64,000 nt of DNA. It comes from Echinarachnius parma. Its lineage: Eukaryota; Echinodermata; Echinoidea; Clypeasteroida; Echinarachniidae. The DNA is taken from the NCBI GenBank assembly GCA_037951105.1, contig JBAMJV010009110.1, forward strand, positions 1 to 64,000, read 5' to 3'. Position numbers and translations under genes: made by a program. Under the pieces are notes generated by a model that was given only the letters and a program-made list of their open reading frames with translations, was not told the DNA's origin and ran no database searches. Positions 48,901-57,900 of this stretch are shown here, in pieces (within the stretch, counting starts at the first letter, position 1; the number at the start of each line of letters is the position of its first letter).

Positions 48901-51900
48901 TTTTGTCTTCCTTTCAAGGTAAGAAAGAAGCTTTAATATTCAATAACAATTGATTCTTGTTTACTTAAAATGTGTAGTGTAAAACTGGTAACTTTATTAT
49001 TCATAATTGAGGATGTATTATTGTGTAAGAAGAGATGATAATGATCTATAAGATGTTGTAAAATACGATAATTTGACTGTGGGCTGAATTGTACACATGT
49101 ATGAGAGAGTGCATCGCACCGCACAATTTAGTTATATGACCGGTGTGAAGTTAGAAACTAAGATATTCGATATTCGGATATTCGACGTGCGAATATAGAG
49201 CCAGTTTGATATTCGGGGAAGCCAGTTTGATATTCGGCGAAGCCAGTTTGATATTCGGACATGCACAATTAATTAAGTCCGACTGTAGACGACATTAGTC
49301 AGGGCAAAAGGGGATAACTCACATATATCATGAAAAGCTTAGTGGGCACTACTATACAGGGTGGCCCCCCAGAAACGGAACGGGGAAATTCCCAAAATAA
49401 AGTAACAAAATGATTATGTCCATTAGGGTGTCTTTTCCAATGGTTAACAATACCAAGAACAGTAATTTTGGACGTGTTCATTCCGGACAAAAGGGGATAT
49501 CTCACATATCTTTACCAAAAAAGATACAGGTCTCTGTGAAGTATCATATAAATTCCATACACATTACTATATCGGATAAATGGGCCCTTTTTGGTACCCA
49601 TCCCCTATTGACCGGGACCATCATCTGTTATCTGAAAGATTATGAATATAACACATTTTGATATAGCGTTTATCAAAAGGGGATAATTCAATATCTTTAC
49701 AAAAAAGATACAGGTCTCTGTAGAATATCATAATTCCATACACATTACTATATATGGGATATATTGGTCCTTTTTTGGTACCCATCCCCTATTGACCGGG
49801 ACCATCATCTGTAATCTCATAAATATGAATTTAATAAACATTTCAGTATAACGTTCTTCCCGGTCAAAAGGGGAAAACTCAATATCTTTACAAAAAAGAT
49901 ACATGTCTCTGTGGAATATCATATAAATTCCATACACATTACTATATCGGATATCGGTTTAGAATAGAAGTTGTGTGTGTAAAAGTATACATAAAACAAA
50001 TGAACATTGTGAAACGGAAGATTTTAGATGCAAATTCACGCATAAGTATCCCCGGATTCAGAGATGATCTGTGAAAGATGTAGAAACTGTGGGGTTTGGT
50101 GATTCTTGTTAAAAAGTGTTATTTTGGGTGGGAACAAAAGAGTATGTATGGAGAAATGAAAGTTTATGTACATTAGAAGTTAAGAAGATAAATAAGTTCT
50201 CGTAAGGAAAGTATTATTGAGATAAAAAGGCACACTGTCAAATAGTGAGTGAAGTACTGTAGTGGTTGATGTAATTTTGTAATTGTGGACTTGCATTAAT
50301 TGTTAGATAATTATGGTTTGCTAGAAGTATAACTCGGGCTAAATGTGATTGGGAATTTCACTCTCTCTCCCTATCTCTCTTTATCAATCTCCCCCTCTCC
50401 CCCTATTGTTGCCCTTTTCTCTTTCATTCTCAAATTCTCATTCTATCGATCTCACTCTCTTTCTATTGTCAACCTTTTCTATTTCACTCCCAAATAAACT
50501 GTATGTGATTATTAAATTAGTATATTTATAATTTATTGTTTGTTAATCAGATAGAATATTAGATACAGGCATGTGTAGTTCAGATGCTAGTTAGAGGAAA
50601 AAGTAATGGTCGTTATTAGCTGCTAGTGTTATATAATAAGTGTAGGCTAAGACTACTTGTTGGATCTTTGAGTAAGGAGTTTCGAATATAAATTTGTTAA
50701 AGAAACATCTTTTTAAGATCAGTGATATTGCTGAGAGAGAAAGTAAAGAGAGATGACTATTGGGCAAAAGTATAGGAAGTGTTATGAGTTTATTTAGTAT
50801 TAATGTGAGTATTGAAGACAAGAAATGACTTGTAAAATTGTTTGTTAGAAAAGGCTGAAAGTAGAATGACATTCTAAGGGTTTGTGTGCACAAATACTCT
50901 GCAGTCTTGGAGCGTAAAGTGTATGAAGCTCATTAGGCAATAGTATAAGGATTGTTATGTAAACATTCTTGTATTATGTTTTTGAGATGATTTCATAAAT
51001 AAGACGCTATGAATGAGTTTCATGATTATTTTTAGGTGTGATAGATAGTTTGATATTCAATGTTATGTACATTTGTTCGCTTAGAGATAAGTAACCAAAC
51101 AATTGTTTTGAAATCTATGAAGAGTAATATTGCGCTTGTGAACAATGCAGGAAATTAAGCAGAGTTTCATGTTGATGTATTACTATAATGAAGAGTGCAT
51201 AATGGTTATGTCATTTTGATAAAATGATTTTGCAGAAGATTAAAAATAAAATCACTTTGAATTTGCCACGCATCTAAGTCACAACTTTTCTTTCTTTTGT
51301 CTTCCTTTCAAGATTTGCCCCGCCTCCCGGGTGGGCGCTACAATAACGAGAACGAGAACATCACGATTCACGACGAACCTGAGATTACAATTCACATCTG
51401 GGATTTCGCTGGTCATGAGCTGTACTATACCACTCACCAGGTATTATTGCATTTGTGTAACAAATGTCCATTTAATTGCATGGTCTTAACCCGTCGCTTA
51501 CGGGAACTTGGTGAGCTATGTACAAAGTCTATGGGGATTTCATTTCCCGTAGTGAACGGGTTAAAGGGATCTAGTAACTTTGTTGGCATGTGCAAGAAGT
51601 GATGAATGGTTGTTAAAATGTGTATTTTTTGGACCTGATATGGCAACTTAGTAATCCGGCCCTTTTAGGGTTAACCCTATAGCCCGAGCTATTTTGAAAC
51701 TGCATTGCCCGGGGGGGGGGGGGGGGGGGGGGGGGCAATTTGGCCTCCTCCCTCAGATCTCTGCCATTAATCGACTGATTTTGACCAGACTTGGCGTGTC
51801 TGTGTATTTCACAAGAATGCATACTCAAATATATACTCCGCAAAAAAAGAAACTGGACACTTCTATGAGACCAAATATTTTGTATTCATTAACGATAAAA

Positions 51901-54900
51901 TATATGATATTGTATATCAAATTAAGCATAATGTAAATCACTATATTCATGAGATGGCATAATTTGTCATTATAAATGTGATCTTTTCTATCTTCATCTC
52001 AATAAAAAGTATAAATGCAGACAAATTGTGAACGTTATAGGTGTTATTTTCATCCAAAAGTAACAAAATGGGGAATTCCATGGCAAAGCTTTATTAGTCA
52101 AAACCACAGTTTGTGCCCTTATTTCAGCATGAAAATGGTATAAATTCTTCTCAAGAATTATACCGTAGTCCAAAGATCCTCAAAAGCTGAAGTCACCCTT
52201 GGTCAAACAGTTGGGCAGTCTTTAACATTACATTTCCCTAGGTAAATATGGTTAACATTGCAGGGGACACATGAAATAGACAAGCTTCATGCCTGTAATA
52301 CAGACTAGTATGATAATGCTTTCATAACCTGGCCCTGTTTTATTGACAAATTTGTATTTCCAGAGTTTGTTCATAACAATAAAGTTGAATAATGTCATAA
52401 TTTACTTGCCCCGCTCATCTTGTTTTAAGTGAAACGCTTACTATCACTTCAGTCGAATGGTGTGGTCCTCCATTGTTTTGCTATTTTTGAAAACAGACCT
52501 TGCTAGTGTTAATTGACCATGGCATTTCATGCTTGAACGATTACACCTTTAAGTTATACCCTGCATGTAGAGGACTAAATTTCCTTTAATTTGATATATG
52601 ATCATGTACACTTGTCTTTATCGTACATTAATATGAAATATTTCAACTTATACAAGTGTCCAGTTTCTTTTTTTGCGGAGTATATATATATATCGTTCCT
52701 AATGTTTTTCTCTAATTAATGATGCAAATATGCAAATTTTTTCAAGGAATTCCCATTTGTTCCAGTTGTCCCCGTATTTTTTGAGAAAATGCAATCAAAT
52801 TTGGCATGTTTGTAGCTTGTAATATAATCTAAAAGTTAGCTTATTCAAATTAATGACATGTATTGAAATTCCATTTTTAAATTGTATTTGTTTTTCTTAT
52901 TTATGTTTCACTAGGTGTTCCTTACGTGGAGAGCAATCTACATAGTTGTCTTTGATTTGAGCAAAGAGCTGGAGGAAAAGATGTCCGCGGAAGACATGTT
53001 CTTCATTGGAGAGGTAAAGAGTACCGAAGCTGTGACATCATTAATCTATTTTTAGAATTTCTCAATTTGAACTTCATTTTCGATAAAGGATAACAATAAT
53101 GCCCAGGTTGAAAATCAATCGAATATGTGACGTATTGGCTGAGATTTGGCCATCCATAAAAATAGATTTCAATAAGAAATCACTATTATTTTTGCTCTGG
53201 TTGTAACGTTATGAACCAGAGCAAAATAACAGTGTTTTCCTATTTAGATAAATTAATTCGGATGAGCATATCTCAGCCAATACTGAACATATCTGATTTA
53301 TGTTCAACCTCTAGACATTATTGTCGATGCTCTTTCGAAAAATGAAGTTCAAATTTGGAAATTCTAAAAATAGTTTTTTTAATGACGTCACACTTGAGCA
53401 CTCTATAACAACTTCTTCCTCTTTTACCTTGACTTCTTTCTCTTTCTCCTCCTCTTCATTCTACTTCTCTTCTACCTCTTCCTCTAATCACAAGTAAACC
53501 TCCCTATGAAAATGTTAATTGGAACATTATTGTTTTTCCACCTGCAAGAAAGATCTAGGACCCATTCAAATAAGCCCTTGTTGTTAATGGTGGCTTTAAA
53601 CATCTAGTAAGGGATTTGAATCGGTAATCCATTGTATAACCTTTTTTGATACAATCGTCTATTTCAATAAGCTTCCTGTAAACCAACTTACATACATATT
53701 CATCCCATACATATTCATTATCATTCATATTCAAATTGTATTCAAGGTCTCGGTAATTCTTCTAGTTTTTGACTAAGAGGACGGTATCTATAAAAAACAA
53801 CTATACATATTATGTGCTACTAGGAGAATGTTTACGGTATGCTATTGCAGTGTGGAACACATTGCCTTATAAAGGCAAATATCAAATGTATCTTCTAATT
53901 GATGCACCACATACTCCTTCTACGAATTGTTCAAAAAGAAGAGGAAAGGTTCATGGGGCTCAGGGTAATGTTACCCCCAAAAGAGACACCCAAAGTCACT
54001 ATTAGTTCCCTAAAGCAATTAATTGATGTAGACGTGTGACATAATTTGCTTCCTTTTGACAGGTGCGTGGAGGGGCGAAGTGTGACCTAACACCCCTGCA
54101 GTTCATCAATTTCTGGCTTTCCTCTATCGTTGCTCATGCACACCCACCTCTCGAGTCTGCCCATAACTCCAGTGGGGTTCTAACTCCGCCCATCTTCATC
54201 GTAGGAACACACAGAAATAGTGTCAACGGTGCTACAGATGTTGACAAAGAACGAGAGGTACATTCTTCTTCTAGAATAATGTTCTCATTATAAATTGCAT
54301 AGGCAATCATCATCAATTTGGTTATTATTTTATTTATATTATAATGATTATCATTATCAGCAGTTGAGTCAGGACCGTCTAAAGTGACCACCCAAATTGA
54401 CCATTTAATCCCTATCGTGCCATGTGTGCATAGAGCCCAATGCCACATTAATAATCTTCCAGTGCCAATGTTCATGAAACCCCGCTAGCATAGTTCCTTG
54501 CTAAGTGTATTTTAAATGTGCAATTTATTGAGCATCGAACAGTTTTCCTTGTCCCCAACTAGGGTCAACTGGATAAGCCTTAGGTACCCTCTAAGTTAAC
54601 CTTAGTTAGCAACTAAAATATCCTGTGTATAATTCTGAGCACCGTCATCCAAAATAGACTCAGCAAGGAACTAAGCTAGCGGGCTTTCATGAATATGGGC
54701 CCGGGTGCCAGATCGTTTAGGAGGCCTTTTCAAGTTTGCCCTTTTTTACCCGAAAAAAAATCAATGGGAACTGGTGTAAACAAAGATACATATCGAAAGC
54801 TGAAACCACATGCTACGCACTTACCAATACAATTGCTGTTGCATGCGAAACTCTCTGCAAAATTCAATGGTAATAAACTAATACTGTAATGTTATTAGGA

Positions 54901-57900
54901 ATGCATGCACTCATGTAGAAATGTTTTTAGTCTAAAAATTCAAAATTTGTTTTTTATCATGATTTTGTAATTTCTAACAATGCAATATAAGTCTGTAGTA
55001 GAGCCCATGGCTTATGTTCTAAATAGGAATGATTATTGTATTTACAGATCAACAGGAAGTTCAACCTGATCAGGGGTAGCTTACAAGGAAAGCCCTACCA
55101 AGCAAATGTCATCACGAAGTATTACGCAATCGAGAACAGTTTGGATGGCAATGAACCAACGGTATGTTTTGTATATCAATTTCCTTTGTGTTCATGGTTT
55201 CAATTAACACATGACAGCAAGTAATGTCTAGGTCACAAATGCCCTAGGTGCCGCACGATGTTCCTACCTATCTTTGTCTAGCAGTCACATATTCGCCGGG
55301 GTACTTGCGATGACTTTGGGAGTAAAACCAAGAGTAAATCACAAGGGTGCCGTGCAGAAATGGTTTCCCCCAAAACGGATGCCTTACGGGGCTGTTAAAG
55401 GGATAGTTGAGTTTTGGTAGAGAGGGCGCTAGACTACTTTTTTTGTTTGTGAGGTAATGAAAAACTGAGTGTAAAATTTGAAAGAGCATAATATTTAAAT
55501 AATAAAATCATCTTTGTTTGATCAAAATCGGTTCAGAGACAGCTGAAATATCCATAAATATAACAATTTCTAATAAACCTGGGGCCCCAGGTTTATTAGA
55601 GAATTTTGAACCAGCCGTTAAAAATTTTTAAAAATGCTTCCTGTTTTCAAAAAGTTACAAAATAGGTATTGAAATGGTGGTTATTTCTCTATCTAATCAC
55701 TATTTTAACAAAGCATCACATGCACAATATTTTATTCAAAATGGTTGAAACCGATGAGTGTTTAGAGAGCGCCCTCTTACGTTTTAACAGCTCTTTTTTA
55801 ATGATAACATGATCTTTACTACGTCATTTGTAATTTTGTGTTTCTTTCTAGTTATAACTATTAGTTTGTAATGTAATGATGCAGGTTTTGGTTACTAAAA
55901 TTCAGTTTCACCAAAACTGTACTCTCCTTACCAGAACTCAACTATCCCTTTAAGTGACTTGTACAGACATTGCATTATACACTTACGATAACTTTGAGAT
56001 TTTAAGACTACTGTACAGTTTATGTAGACCAAAATTCAGTTGATAATACGATATTCGGAGAAATGTGACAGCGTTCATGCTGGTCCCGTGCGGTGCCCTT
56101 GTAGTGACCATGCGATGCTGCTACAACGTGTTCACGGGCAAGGTTAGTTGTTCGCCAAACCTTGTTCTTTCCACGGTTTGTCGTTTGCCAAACCTTGCTC
56201 TATCCAAAGTTCTTTGTTCGCCAAACCTTGCTTTATCCAAGGATCGCGATTTGCCAAACCTTGCTCTTTCCAAGGTTTATCGTTCGCCAAACCTTGCTCT
56301 TTCCCAGGTTCGTCGTTCGGTAAACCTTGTCCTTTCCAAGGTTCATCATACGCCAAACCTTGCTCTTTCCCAAGTTGGTTGTTCGCCAAACTTTGCTCTA
56401 TCCAAGGTTCGTTGTTTGCGAAACCTTGCTCTTTCCAAACCTAAACCTAAACCTTGCTCTTTCCAAGGTTCGTTGTTCGCCAAACCTTGCTCCATCCAAG
56501 GTTTGCCATTCGCCAAACCTTGCTCTTTCCAAGCTATAACCTTGCTCTTTCCAAGGTTGGTTGTTCGCCAAACCTTGCTCTATCCAAGGTTCGTCGTTCG
56601 CTAAACCTTGACCTTTCGAAGGTTCATCATTCACCAAACCATGCTCTTTCCCAAGTCTGTCGTTCAGGGTTGGGTCTTTCGACAAACCTTGCTCTATCCA
56701 TGGTTCGTCGCTTGCCAAACCTTGCTCTTTCCATGGTTCGTCGTTTGCCAAACCTTGCTCTTTCCAAGGTTCGTCGTTCGCCAAACCTTGGACACGTGTT
56801 GCAATATCATTTGTTTCAAACAGCATTTGTTCCCTTAATTCTTGTTTGTTTGATTATTATTAACTTCTTAAAATCTTTTCCAATGCACTTTGAGCACCTT
56901 ATTAGGTGGATATTGCGCAATATAAATATTCAATATTATTATTAATCTTGCTCTATCCAAGGTTCGTCTTTTGCCAAACCTTGCTCTTTCCAAGGTTTAT
57001 CGTTCAGCAAATCTTGCTCTTTCCAAGGTTCGTTGTTTGCCAAACCTTGCAACTTTTTCAAAGTTCGTCGTTTGCCAAACCTTGTTCTTTCCAAGGTTTG
57101 TTCTTAAAACCTTGTGCTTTCCATGGTCGATGTTCGCCAAACCTTGCTCTGTGAATTCCCCTGCAGACTAAACACAGTGTGTTGGAACCTGTCTACAGTG
57201 CATGGCCACTTGTATTGTTTCCCTTGGGTGGCCGTTATACACAGGTTTGACTGTATGTACATACCATGAACCTGCATTTAGAGAGATCATAGATCAACAT
57301 TTGAAAACAACTTAAATCATCTTTGTGCGTCATTATGATTTCTTAAAAAACAAATTGTTTTACCCTTTCCCCTAGTTTAATGAAGGAAGCTAGTTATATA
57401 ACTTGATTTATATAGCACCTAATATGATTGATAATCCTCTTAGGGATCTAGTTACTTTGCAAAAAGTGATGAGTGGTTGATACAATATATATTATTGTTA
57501 TCTTATATGTCCACTAGGTATTGTGTGAAAATTTCAATTTAAATGGACTTTATATGGCCGAGTAATGAGCAAAAAAGCAAAGTGGCACTCACCAACTCAT
57601 TGCACTCACTTTGTACACGGTTCTGACGATCCGTTGGATAATTTGACATCTGAATACTTCAGTCATAAATAACTTTTTAACGAAAGGGAAATTTGAAAAA
57701 AAAAAAAAACCTGTCTCATGCCTTTTTTTTGATAAGAATACAACAAGGTATGAGGGAACCGCTAGAATTTCAAATGTATTTTGAAGATTTGGACCTTTAA
57801 GCGCTTAACTACATGATATTGGCCCGGTCATCAAATGCACACTGCAATCAATCCAGCACACAAAGTGCACGTTGTCCACGCTATGGGAAGTATTCCAGCC

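Noticed and set aside
56065..56945. Long reading frames (up to 179 codons) on both strands
   Set aside because: Produced by a 33-bp tandem repeat; opposite strands are equally open and there are no splice signals or known domains.
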